6,034 nucleotides of DNA, taken from JANLQX01 sp031381685 (GTDB lineage Bacteria > Actinomycetota > Acidimicrobiia > Acidimicrobiales > JANYDT01). Under the pieces are notes generated by a model. It was not told where the DNA came from and ran no database searches. It saw nothing but the letters and a program-made list of their open reading frames with translations. The DNA lies in the NCBI GenBank assembly GCA_031381685.1, contig JANMYF010000275.1, forward strand, positions 1-6,034, written 5' to 3'. Position numbers and translations under genes: made by a program. Positions 1-5,526 of this stretch are shown here, piece after piece; position 1 is the first letter of the stretch, and the number at the start of each line of letters is the position of its first letter.

Positions 1-90
1 GCCCTCGCGGACAAGCGCGTGGGTGGAGGGATCCAGCGACCCCGGGAGGGCCGGGTCCGGGATCTGCTTGACGCAGACGGCAACGTTCAT
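1..90 (-). CDS. etfB: Electron transfer flavoprotein beta subunit, N-terminal fragment (runs off left edge)
   Basis: Only the first 30 codons are in the window, starting at an ATG at 90. The peptide begins MNVAVCVKQIPDP and continues with a GSLDPSTHALVREG-like stretch. This matches the opening beta strand and VKQxPDP motif typical of actinobacterial ETF beta chains. ETF beta pairs with ETF alpha to form the FAD-containing soluble carrier that passes electrons from acyl-CoA dehydrogenases to ETF:quinone oxidoreductase. In this family etfA usually follows directly, which would place it beyond the left edge. The start is supported by a Shine-Dalgarno AGGAG (98-102, minus strand) seven bases before the ATG, and by a promoter candidate about 58 bases upstream. 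The gene diverges from the lipid kinase. The identification rests on a short but distinctive N-terminus. Confidence 0.85.
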   Translation of the reverse strand, partial: MNVAVCVKQIPDPALPGSLDPSTHALVREG

Positions 91-115
91 GAACTGACTC
101 CTGAGAAGGTGAGAG

Positions 116-140
116 CCGCCCCGAAGCGGGAGCAAGGCGG
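116..140 (-). other. Hairpin in the etfB mRNA leader
   Basis: In the predicted 5' leader of etfB, CCGCC and GGCGG (136-140 and 116-120 in plus-strand positions) can pair around an inner CCCG-CTT-CGGG stem-loop (120-130). The structure ends about 14 bases before the AGGAG ribosome-binding site, so it leaves the site free. It may stabilise the leader or may be chance in GC-rich DNA. It resembles no riboswitch class I recognise. Confidence 0.25.
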
Positions 141-154
141 ACCGGTCACCTCGT

Positions 155-183
155 ATTCTGATCGGCCTCGACGTGCTTGTGAA
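155..183 (-). promoter_or_regulatory. Sigma-70-like promoter for etfB
   Basis: On the minus strand a -35 box TTCACA (178-183) and a -10 box CAGAAT (155-160) are separated by exactly 17 bases. They match the consensus at 5/6 and 4/6 positions. The expected transcription start is near 148, giving a leader of about 58 bases before the etfB ATG, which carries its own AGGAG. The -35 box lies inside an inverted repeat (172-193), and a palindrome GACCGGTC (140-147) lies just after the predicted start. Repression at this promoter is therefore plausible. This is motif reading only. Confidence 0.5.
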
Positions 184-193
184 AATTCGCACG
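172..193. promoter_or_regulatory. Inverted repeat overlapping the etfB -35 box (operator candidate)
   Basis: CGTGC (172-176) is matched by GCACG (189-193). Nested inside is an imperfect palindrome of the form GTGNNAATTNNCAC (179-192, 10 of 14 positions symmetric). It covers the predicted -35 box of etfB and lies about 60 bases before the lipid kinase start, so a bound regulator could affect both divergent genes. No known regulator is recognised from the motif. Confidence 0.3.
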
Positions 194-251
194 AACTCAT
201 GTGTCGGGAGTCACTCGCCCCCCGCCACCCTCGTAGAGCTCCCGGAGCTTC

Positions 252-1160
252 GTGAAGATCCTGTTCATCGTCAATCCATCGGCATCAGGGGTCACCGCGC
301 GCGGCCGTGTGGTGATCCAGAATGCGCTGGCGGCGAGCCACGACCTCACGGTGTCGGAGACGAAGCGTCGCGGTCACGCCACCCGTTTGGCCCAGGGAGC
401 GGCCGCCACCGGGTTCGATGTCGTCGTGTCGTTCGGCGGCGACGGAACCGTCAACGAGGTGACGAACGGGCTCGTGCGTTCCCGAACCGCGCTGGCGGTG
501 CTCCCCGGCGGCTCGACCAATGTGTTCTCCCGGACGTTGGGTCTGGTGAACGAACCGGTCGAAGCGACCAATCAGCTGCTGTCGGCGCTCGCCCGACGTT
601 CGATCAAACGGGTCGGTCTGGGAAGCGTGAACGGCCGGTTCTTCTGCTTCCACGTCGGTATGGGGTACGACGCCGCCGTCGTCGAGCAGGTCGAGCGTCG
701 AGGTCAGCTGAAGCGCTACCTCGGGCACCCGCTCTTCGCGTACGCCGCGATCGACACGTGGATCCGCCACTTCGACCGCAAATCACCTCCGTTTCGCGTT
801 GAATTCGGAGACGAACACGTCGAAGGTTTCTTCGCGGTCTGCCTCAACACCGACCCATACACCTTTCTGGGATCACGGGCGCTTTCGCTCGCACCGGGGG
901 CGACCCTCGACGATCCGCTGGCTTGTGTCGTCCTGAAGGAGTTCGGGCTTCGCTCAACGATGCGGGCGGTGGCCTCCGCGCTACGCGGCGGTGACCGGTT
1001 GCGCAAGCTGCCCGGCGTCGAAGTTCGCGAGAACCTCCGCTCGATGCGGGTCGTCGGAAATCGTCCGTTCCCGTGGCAGGTCGATGGCGACCACCTCGGC
1101 GACGCCGAGGAGCTGCACTTCCTCTGGGAGCCAGAGGTCATCGACCTCGTGCTCCCCTAG
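252..1160 (+). CDS. Diacylglycerol/lipid kinase, YegS-DAGK family
   Basis: This is a 302-residue soluble kinase of the diacylglycerol kinase catalytic-domain superfamily, which transfers phosphate from ATP to a lipid hydroxyl (diacylglycerol, a sphingoid base, or a related lipid). The N-terminus MKILFIVNPSASG is the usual first strand and nucleotide-site loop. GGDGT at residues 62-66, followed by VNEV, is the family's catalytic and ATP-binding signature. LPGGSTN at 84-90 is the second nucleotide-binding motif, with Ser where many members have Thr. VDGD at 277-280 is the conserved acidic motif of the C-terminal beta-sandwich domain, where VDGE is more usual. The length is normal for bacterial members. 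The GTG start has GGAG at 244-247, only four bases upstream, and no earlier start gives a better N-terminus. The gene diverges from etfB and converges on the methyltransferase. The true substrate cannot be told from sequence. Confidence 0.9.
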   Translation: MKILFIVNPSASGVTARGRVVIQNALAASHDLTVSETKRRGHATRLAQGAAATGFDVVVSFGGDGTVNEVTNGLVRSRTALAVLPGGSTNVFSRTLGLVNEPVEATNQLLSALARRSIKRVGLGSVNGRFFCFHVGMGYDAAVVEQVERRGQLKRYLGHPLFAYAAIDTWIRHFDRKSPPFRVEFGDEHVEGFFAVCLNTDPYTFLGSRALSLAPGATLDDPLACVVLKEFGLRSTMRAVASALRGGDRLRKLPGVEVRENLRSMRVVGNRPFPWQVDGDHLGDAEELHFLWEPEVIDLVLP

Positions 1161-1164
1161 TGTC

Positions 1165-1180
1165 CTGACCGAGCGGTCAG
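1165..1180. terminator. Short hairpin between convergent lipid kinase and methyltransferase genes
   Basis: CTGACC (1165-1170) and GGTCAG (1175-1180) form a perfect 6-bp stem with a GAGC loop, four bases after the kinase stop codon and 21 bases beyond the methyltransferase stop. Its place in a 41-bp gap between convergent genes suggests a bidirectional terminator. There is no T-run on either side, so it is not a classical intrinsic terminator, but many actinobacterial terminators lack one. The sequence also resembles the GACCGAGCGGTC type of TetR-family operator, which would be oddly placed here. Confidence 0.4.
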
Positions 1181-1201
1181 CAGGCGGTAGCGACTCTGCG
1201 C

Positions 1202-2116
1202 TCAGTCCGCAGGCTTACGCCAGATGACAGAGATGTTCACCCCGAGAAGTTCCTCGTCGGTGAACTCCGCGAGTTCGCCCGCCGCACGAAGCCTCGTGAG
1301 TTCATCGCTCAGCACCGCCAGCCGATCCGGTTCGTGGAACTCCACCTCGACGTGTCCGTTCGGGACACCGGCATAGAGGTCACGGTACTGCTGGACCCGC
1401 CAGTAGTTCAGGTAGGTGTTCTCGGTCGTCTCCTCGCGACGGGCCGGCCGGAGGTGGGCCCAGAGCGAGATCTCATCCCGGTCGCCGGCGAACACCCGGA
1501 TGTCGTGGGCACCGCTCTCCGATGTCCAGTAGTGCGCGCTGACGAATCCGACACCACGCGGACGAAGAACCCGCGCCATCTCGGCAAGCACGCTGGCCGG
1601 GTCAGGGAGGTGCTCGAACACGGAATACGAGTAGACGAGGTCGAAGGATGCGTCGGGAAACGTCATCTTCGCGGCGTCCATCTGCAGGACCGTCGGCGAC
1701 GACACGGTTGTACCGAGTTGGCGCGCCATCTCGGCACTGAACTTCCGATCGATGCCGAGTGCCTTTCGTCCGAGCGTTTTGGCGACGCGTACGGGACCGT
1801 TCTCACGGAGGAGTTGGAGATACGCCCGCGGGGCGAACCCGGATGGAACAACGTCGAGATCGATACCGGTCACCCGGTTTCTCGCGCCGAACCCGACGAG
1901 CTCGCGAGGCGTCTGGCCGCAGCCGACCACGAGGACATCAAGGCTCCGGTGTTCGCTCCCGCCGAGCGCGACCGCCGAACGCTCCAGATCACGAAGGTGG
2001 GCGAGGGAGGCGGCGACATCGCCCTGCATGTCCTGTGTCCTTATGCGATACAGGCCACGAAGCTCGCGCACGACGGTACGAGCGTTCGAGGACAACGATG
2101 AGTAGGTCTTGGTCAC
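1202..2116 (-). CDS. Class I SAM-dependent methyltransferase (Methyltransf_11-like)
   Basis: This is a soluble methyltransferase with a Rossmann-like SAM-binding core. With the start used here (304 residues), motif I is VLVVGCGQTP (61-70). The acidic residues after strand 2 are in GIDLD (84-88). The strand-4 region is the FDLVYSYSVFEHLPDP block (158-173), preceded by the D147 motif. EMARVLRPRG (179-188) is the usual post-core helix. Residues 89-145 form an insertion longer than in minimal Methyltransf_11 proteins, and the 110-residue C-terminal part probably contributes to acceptor binding. The acceptor is unknown; a small molecule, lipid or sugar is possible. The start is uncertain. GTG at 2116 has an AG-rich GAGAG seven bases upstream and is preferred. 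GTG at 2167 or TTG at 2164 would add 16-17 residues of polar sequence and have no ribosome-binding site, although TTG 2164 fits a leaderless start. The gene lies downstream of the GDPD gene on the same strand. Confidence 0.8.
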   Translation of the reverse strand: MTKTYSSLSSNARTVVRELRGLYRIRTQDMQGDVAASLAHLRDLERSAVALGGSEHRSLDVLVVGCGQTPRELVGFGARNRVTGIDLDVVPSGFAPRAYLQLLRENGPVRVAKTLGRKALGIDRKFSAEMARQLGTTVSSPTVLQMDAAKMTFPDASFDLVYSYSVFEHLPDPASVLAEMARVLRPRGVGFVSAHYWTSESGAHDIRVFAGDRDEISLWAHLRPARREETTENTYLNYWRVQQYRDLYAGVPNGHVEVEFHEPDRLAVLSDELTRLRAAGELAEFTDEELLGVNISVIWRKPAD

Positions 2117-2170
2117 AGCGATTCTCTCTTTCTCTGAGATCGCATCGGACCTCGACGTCGCCAACACTCA

Positions 2171-2176
2171 ACGGTA
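2171..2176 (-). promoter_or_regulatory. TANNNT -10 box candidate for the methyltransferase
   Basis: TACCGT on the minus strand is followed by six bases and then a TTG at 2164, which would be the predicted +1. Transcription from here would give either a leaderless mRNA starting at TTG 2164 or a leader of about 48 bases ending at the preferred GTG at 2116. No convincing -35 box lies 17 bases upstream. If it is real, the methyltransferase has its own promoter in the interval after the GDPD gene instead of depending on read-through. Confidence 0.3.
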
Positions 2177-2236
2177 GTGGTGCAGAGGCACCCAGGCTCC
2201 GATGCCCCGGCCGCCGTTCGGTCGAGCGCTCACCCC

Positions 2237-2968
2237 TCAGGTGTGTCCGCCGGCGTGAGAGTCTCGAGCACGAAAGGTTTCGACACCGACCGCCGGCACG
2301 TTGGTGATGAGCGCATCCACGCCCATCCGGGCGAGTGAACGCATCCGGTTGGGATCGTCGACCGTCCAGACATTCACGGCCAAGCCGACCTCGTGCGCCT
2401 GGTCGATCATCCGCCGCGTCACGCCGCGGTGGTAGGGATGGATCGCCGTGTGACCGGCTGCCGCAGTCCGGTGGATCATCGCCTTGAGTCGCAGCGGCGA
2501 GAGCGGCGGCATGGTGAAGAGGAAACCTGTGCGCAGTTCCGCGTTCGCGGCGCGAATAGCGTCGATCGTGGCACGGCGGAACGACGAGATGAGCATCGCG
2601 TCGGCATCGCCCCGGGATGCGAGAAGTGCGACGACCTCCGCGGCTACCTCGTCGTCCGGATCGAAATCGGGTTCGCGCTCGTCGTTCTTGATCTCGATGT
2701 TCACTTCCATGCCCGAGCACGCTTCGAGCGCCTCGACGAGGGTGGGGACGTAGGTCGGCAACGCGGACGCGTCGAGCTCGATGATGACGCCGACGCCGGC
2801 GACGAACGGATCATGGTGAATGACGAGCGCACCGTCTCGAGTTCTTCGGACGTCGAACTCGACCATCGATGCCCCCTGGCTCCGGGCCTCCACAAAGGCC
2901 TCGACGGTGTTCTCTCGGCAAGCCTTGGAGGCTCCCCGGTGGGCAACGATTGCTGGCGAGGTGGACAC
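2237..2968 (-). CDS. Glycerophosphodiester phosphodiesterase, cytoplasmic GDPD family
   Basis: This 243-residue protein hydrolyses glycerophosphodiesters (from deacylated phospholipids) to sn-glycerol 3-phosphate and an alcohol, on a metal-dependent TIM-barrel fold. The family signature is clear: HRGA at 10-13, ENT at 19-21, metal-ligand candidates E37 and D39 in EFDV, catalytic-type H52 in HHDP (51-54), E92 in VNIEIK, and the late-barrel motifs WTVDD (201-205) and GVDALITNVP (216-225). There is no signal peptide, so a cytosolic location is inferred. The GTG at 2968 is preferred over an ATG at 3046. It begins just before the first barrel strand, and a TACGTT -10 box lies six bases upstream, indicating a leaderless mRNA. 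The extra 26 residues of the longer version are Arg/Gly-rich and unlike the family. The gene diverges from the CoA-transferase and lies upstream of the methyltransferase, though not tightly coupled to it. It could be ugpQ-like, but no symbol is assigned. Confidence 0.9.
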   Translation of the reverse strand: MSTSPAIVAHRGASKACRENTVEAFVEARSQGASMVEFDVRRTRDGALVIHHDPFVAGVGVIIELDASALPTYVPTLVEALEACSGMEVNIEIKNDEREPDFDPDDEVAAEVVALLASRGDADAMLISSFRRATIDAIRAANAELRTGFLFTMPPLSPLRLKAMIHRTAAAGHTAIHPYHRGVTRRMIDQAHEVGLAVNVWTVDDPNRMRSLARMGVDALITNVPAVGVETFRARDSHAGGHT

Positions 2969-2974
2969 CCCGCG

Positions 2975-2980
2975 AACGTA
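2975..2980 (-). promoter_or_regulatory. TANNNT -10 box placing a leaderless start at the GDPD GTG
   Basis: TACGTT on the minus strand occupies -12 to -7 relative to the GTG at 2968, with six bases (CGCGGG) between. This is the geometry expected when the first base of the start codon is also the transcription start. The nearest Shine-Dalgarno-like sequence (GGGGAGG) is about 20 bases upstream, too far to serve this start. The hexamer spacing is what decides the start chosen for the gene. Confidence 0.45.
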
Positions 2981-2983
2981 GCG

Positions 2984-3018
2984 CCTCGCCTCCCCTGACC
3001 TCGCCTGGCCTTGCCTCG
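2984..3018. repeat. Direct repeats with 15-bp period upstream of the GDPD promoter
   Basis: CCTCG begins at 2984, 2999 and 3014, exactly 15 bases apart. The first two units share CCTCGCCT and agree at 11 of 15 positions, while the third keeps only CCTCG. The array starts four bases upstream of the GDPD -10 box, where a -35 element or activator site would be expected, and no standard -35 hexamer is present. It may be a regulator binding site for the divergent pair. Confidence 0.4.
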
Positions 3019-3030
3019 TTCGCGAATTCG
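3019..3030. promoter_or_regulatory. Overlapping 8-bp palindromes in the divergent region
   Basis: TTCGCGAA (3019-3026) overlaps CGAATTCG (3023-3030) directly beside the 15-bp direct repeats. Each is a perfect palindrome, but short. Their position midway between two divergent leaderless-type promoters makes an operator possible. No known regulator matches. Confidence 0.2.
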
Positions 3031-3074
3031 GCCCGACCGAGGCCACGCTCTGGTGGCAGCGCGCCCGCGTGCCT

Positions 3075-3080
3075 TAGGGT
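3075..3080 (+). promoter_or_regulatory. TANNNT -10 box for the CoA-transferase
   Basis: TAGGGT ends eight bases before the ATG at 3089, so transcription would begin at or within two bases of the start codon. Only a weak AGG (3082-3084) is available as a ribosome-binding site, too close for normal use, which supports a leaderless mRNA. The same hexamer TAGGGT precedes the MFS gene. No good -35 box is seen. Confidence 0.4.
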
Positions 3081-3088
3081 CAGGATCC

Positions 3089-4240
3089 ATGTTGACCGGT
3101 GTACGTGTTGTCGAGCTGGCGATCTGGGTGGCAGGACCAGGGGCGGGAGGAATTCTTTCCGACTGGGGCGCCGAGGTGATCAAGGTCGAGGGTCCGGCCG
3201 GCGACCCGATGCGCAACCTCTTCGGCAACCTGGGCATCGATCAGGCACGCGTGCCGCCGTACGAGCTCGACAACCGTGGCAAGCGGTGCGTCGTGCTCGA
3301 CCTTCGCAGCGAGGAGGCTCGGACGCAGCTCCACGGGCTCCTCGCCGACGCTGACATTTTTCTGACGAACCTCCGGCCGGATGCGCTCGAGCGTCTCGGC
3401 CTCGACCACGAATCCGTACGAGCCCGCCATCCTTCTCTCATCTACGCATCGGTCACCGGCTACGGGCTGGCCGGCTCCGATCGCGATCGCGCCGGCTACG
3501 ACATCGGGGCGTTCTGGGCACGGTCGTCGATCGCGCACTCGATGGTGCCGCCAGGTGAGTTGCCGCCCGCTTCCCGTTCCGGAATGGGTGACCACACGAC
3601 GGCGATCTCGATGGTGTCAGGCATCTGCGCGGCGCTGTTCGATCGCACGCGTACCGGGGAAGGACGCCTCGTGCACACGTCGCTGCTGCGGACCGGTGTC
3701 TATGTGAACGGCTGGGACCTCGGCATCCGCGAGTACTTCGGCAGGATTCAGTCGACGAAGCACCGAACCGAGATGGGCGCGCCGATCATCAATTCCTACA
3801 TGGCCGCCGATGGTCGGGGCTTCTGGCTGCTCGGGCTGGAACAGGACAGGCACTGGCCCACGCTGCTTCAGGCGTTGCGGCGCACCGAGTGGGCCGACGA
3901 CGAACGATTCGCCTCCGCCGGTCGACGCGCCGCGAACGCCCGTGCCCTCATCGCGATGCTCGATATCGAGTTCGCCACGCTGCCGTACGCGACGTGGGTT
4001 GATCGATTCGACGAGTGCGACGTGTGGTTCGCACCGATCAATTCGCTGGCCGATGCCCTGGATGACGAGCAGATCGCCGCCGCGGGGGCGTGGGTGCAGA
4101 TGCCGGTCGACGAGGCGGCAGGTGAGCGCGCCTACCGGCTCGCCGCCTCCCCGGTCGGCTTCAGCGACTGGGAGGAGCGACCGGGTCCGGTCGAGGCGCT
4201 CGGGGCTTCGACCGACGAGATCCTGGCCAGGTTGGCGTAG
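3089..4240 (+). CDS. Type III CoA-transferase, CaiB/BaiF (formyl-CoA transferase) family
   Basis: This 383-residue enzyme belongs to the family that moves CoA between a donor thioester and a carboxylate acceptor through an aspartyl-CoA intermediate, acting as an interlocked dimer. The N-terminus GVRVVELAIWVAGPGAGGIL, followed by GAEVIKVE (27-34) and GDPMR (38-42), is the typical CoA-binding opening. LDLRSEEAR (70-78), ADIFLTNLRP (88-97) and IYASVTGYG (118-126) are standard family blocks. GMGDHT at 165-170 contains the expected catalytic Asp168, close to Asp169 of the formyl-CoA transferase reference. The length is normal. The ATG at 3089 is preferred because MLTGVRVVEL is the usual family start; an upstream in-frame ATG at 3011 would add 26 basic residues and overlap the promoter. 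Substrates cannot be predicted. The family includes carnitine, oxalate, succinate/mesaconate, bile acid and 2-methylacyl-CoA racemase members. The convergent MFS transporter suggests an imported carboxylate. Confidence 0.92.
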   Translation: MLTGVRVVELAIWVAGPGAGGILSDWGAEVIKVEGPAGDPMRNLFGNLGIDQARVPPYELDNRGKRCVVLDLRSEEARTQLHGLLADADIFLTNLRPDALERLGLDHESVRARHPSLIYASVTGYGLAGSDRDRAGYDIGAFWARSSIAHSMVPPGELPPASRSGMGDHTTAISMVSGICAALFDRTRTGEGRLVHTSLLRTGVYVNGWDLGIREYFGRIQSTKHRTEMGAPIINSYMAADGRGFWLLGLEQDRHWPTLLQALRRTEWADDERFASAGRRAANARALIAMLDIEFATLPYATWVDRFDECDVWFAPINSLADALDDEQIAAAGAWVQMPVDEAAGERAYRLAASPVGFSDWEERPGPVEALGASTDEILARLA

Positions 4241-4277
4241 GCGGGTCGCGCCGTTCGGTACGGAGTGCGTCTCGGGA

Positions 4278-5504
4278 CTACCTCAGGGTGGGGACCCTGG
4301 TCCCGCGCCAGACGACGAAAAGGAGGACGGCACCGCCGAGTCCGAACACGAAGCCCAGCGATGTTCCAAGGGTGTAGCTGCCGGTGCGATCCACGAGCCA
4401 AGCGCCGATCGTCGGGCCGAAGAGCGCACCAATTCCCGCCGCCGTGTAGTTGACGCCGGCCAGGCCACCCAGTTGCTCCGGACCGAACAGCTCGGCGAGG
4501 AGAATGGGACCGAGTGCGATGAGGCCGCCGTAGGCGACACCGAAGACGACGGCGAAGAGTGCCAACACGGTGTAGCTCGATTCGGCACCGAGCCACAGCA
4601 GTTGTGTGACGCCCATCGTGAGGATCGAGAGACCGTAGGTCGCAAGCGTGCCGACACGCCGGGCGAGAAGGGCAAGAACGTTGCGACCGACGACCGATGC
4701 GCCGCCAAGGAGGCTGAGCAGCGTGGCCGCGCGCACTTTGGCGATTCCGTGGTCCTCGGCGTAGGGGACAAGGTTCACGAAGACGTTGAACAACGTGATG
4801 GACGCAAGCACGAGCGCGAGGTACGCGAGGACGAAGGTACGTGTACGTAGCGCAGCGCTGAGCCTCATCGGCGGGGCGACGCCGAACGACGGCGGCGTCC
4901 GCACGAAGAGCGCGACGATCGCCAACAGGATCCCGGTGGCGATCGCAAACACGAGATAGGCGTCCCGCCATCCGTGAGCCTTGATCAGGCGGGCCGCAAT
5001 CGGGGCGCCGAAGAGGCTCGACAAGCCGATCCCGGAGACGGCAATTCCGAGCGCCACGGGTCGCCGGTAGGTGAACCAGCCGCCCACGACCGCGACCAAC
5101 GGGACATAGCAGCACGCCACGCCGACGCCGACGCCGATGCCATAGGACAGATACGCCTGCCAGAGTGCGTGCACGCGGGTGGTGACCACCATCCCGATCA
5201 CCTGGACCGTCGCACCGAACGCGACCATGCGGCGCGGACCGACGCGATGCACCAGCGGCCCGGTCACGGCCCCGAGCGAGAAGTAGGCGAACGCGGTGAT
5301 GGCGAAGACCAGCGCGGTGGCACCGCGACCGGCGTCGAACTCCTCCGCCATCGGCCGGACGAAGGTGCCGAACGAATAGGCCGTGGCGAACACCGTGAAC
5401 ATGGACAACGCGGCGAGCGCCATGTCGAGCCACGCTCGACCACCGTCGAGACGCGGTCCCGATACTTCCGTGGCGGGATCCGCTGTCCTGGCGACGGTGC
5501 TCAC
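4278..5504 (-). CDS. MFS transporter, monocarboxylate/oxalate-formate (MCT/OFA) type
   Basis: This 408-residue inner-membrane protein has the 12-helix hydrophobicity pattern and length of the major facilitator superfamily. DGGRAW at residues 20-25, just before TM1, matches the MCT/SLC16 signature [DE]G[GS]xxW. YSFGTF (43-48) in TM1 is also typical of this branch. The TM2-TM3 loop GPLVHRVGPRRM (82-93) is motif A, with His where Asp is usual. RRPVALGIAVSGIGLSS (147-163) spans the TM4-TM5 region characteristic of OFA/MCT proteins. GRNVLALLARRVG (273-285) is the equivalent loop of the second half. It probably moves a small organic acid with a proton or by exchange, but the substrate is not known. 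The GTG start at 5504 lacks a Shine-Dalgarno and has TAGGGT six bases upstream. The gene is 22 bp downstream of a MerR-type regulator on the same strand and converges on the CoA-transferase. Confidence 0.9.
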   Translation of the reverse strand: MSTVARTADPATEVSGPRLDGGRAWLDMALAALSMFTVFATAYSFGTFVRPMAEEFDAGRGATALVFAITAFAYFSLGAVTGPLVHRVGPRRMVAFGATVQVIGMVVTTRVHALWQAYLSYGIGVGVGVACCYVPLVAVVGGWFTYRRPVALGIAVSGIGLSSLFGAPIAARLIKAHGWRDAYLVFAIATGILLAIVALFVRTPPSFGVAPPMRLSAALRTRTFVLAYLALVLASITLFNVFVNLVPYAEDHGIAKVRAATLLSLLGGASVVGRNVLALLARRVGTLATYGLSILTMGVTQLLWLGAESSYTVLALFAVVFGVAYGGLIALGPILLAELFGPEQLGGLAGVNYTAAGIGALFGPTIGAWLVDRTGSYTLGTSLGFVFGLGGAVLLFVVWRGTRVPTLR

Positions 5505-5510
5505 GACCGC

Positions 5511-5516
5511 ACCCTA
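5511..5516 (-). promoter_or_regulatory. TANNNT -10 box placing a leaderless start at the MFS GTG
   Basis: On the minus strand TAGGGT is followed by GCGGTC and then the GTG at 5504, the same six-base spacing as at the GDPD gene. The box lies in the 22-bp gap after the upstream regulator gene, and any -35 contact would fall inside that coding sequence. No ribosome-binding site is present. The transporter may therefore have its own transcript as well as read-through from the regulator. Confidence 0.45.
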
Positions 5517-5526
5517 CCGCCCACGC

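Noticed and set aside
177..205. Plus-strand promoter TTGTGA with a -10 at 200-205 for the lipid kinase
   Set aside because: The -10 candidate TGTGTC is a poor match and the -35 match is only partial. No convincing promoter for the kinase is visible in this interval.
19..255. Small plus-strand open frame at the left edge
   Set aside because: It is antisense to the etfB start and runs through the promoter region. It is Arg/Pro-rich with no ribosome-binding site.
1334..2101. 255-codon plus-strand open frame antisense to the methyltransferase
   Set aside because: The opposite strand encodes clear SAM-binding motifs across the same stretch, and the antisense protein has no recognisable pattern.
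2223..2230. GAGCGCTC palindrome just after the GDPD stop as a terminator
   Set aside because: It is a perfect palindrome with no loop, so a real hairpin would keep only two or three pairs, and there is no T-run.
4240..4252. GGCG-GGTCG-CGCC hairpin after the CoA-transferase stop as a terminator
   Set aside because: The stem is only four pairs with no T-run, which is expected by chance in DNA this GC-rich. It is left unannotated, though the 37-bp convergent gap must end two transcripts somehow.
3810..4850. 346-codon plus-strand open frame across the CoA-transferase end and the antisense of the MFS gene
   Set aside because: The composition is dominated by Arg, Gly and Glu and it crosses two well-supported genes. 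There is no motif and no start signal.
4132..5433. Long 433-codon open frame on the minus strand overlapping the MFS gene and the CoA-transferase 3' end
   Set aside because: It is Arg/Pro/His-rich, has no recognisable domain, and is out of frame with an obvious 12-helix transporter. It is a shadow typical of GC-rich coding DNA.
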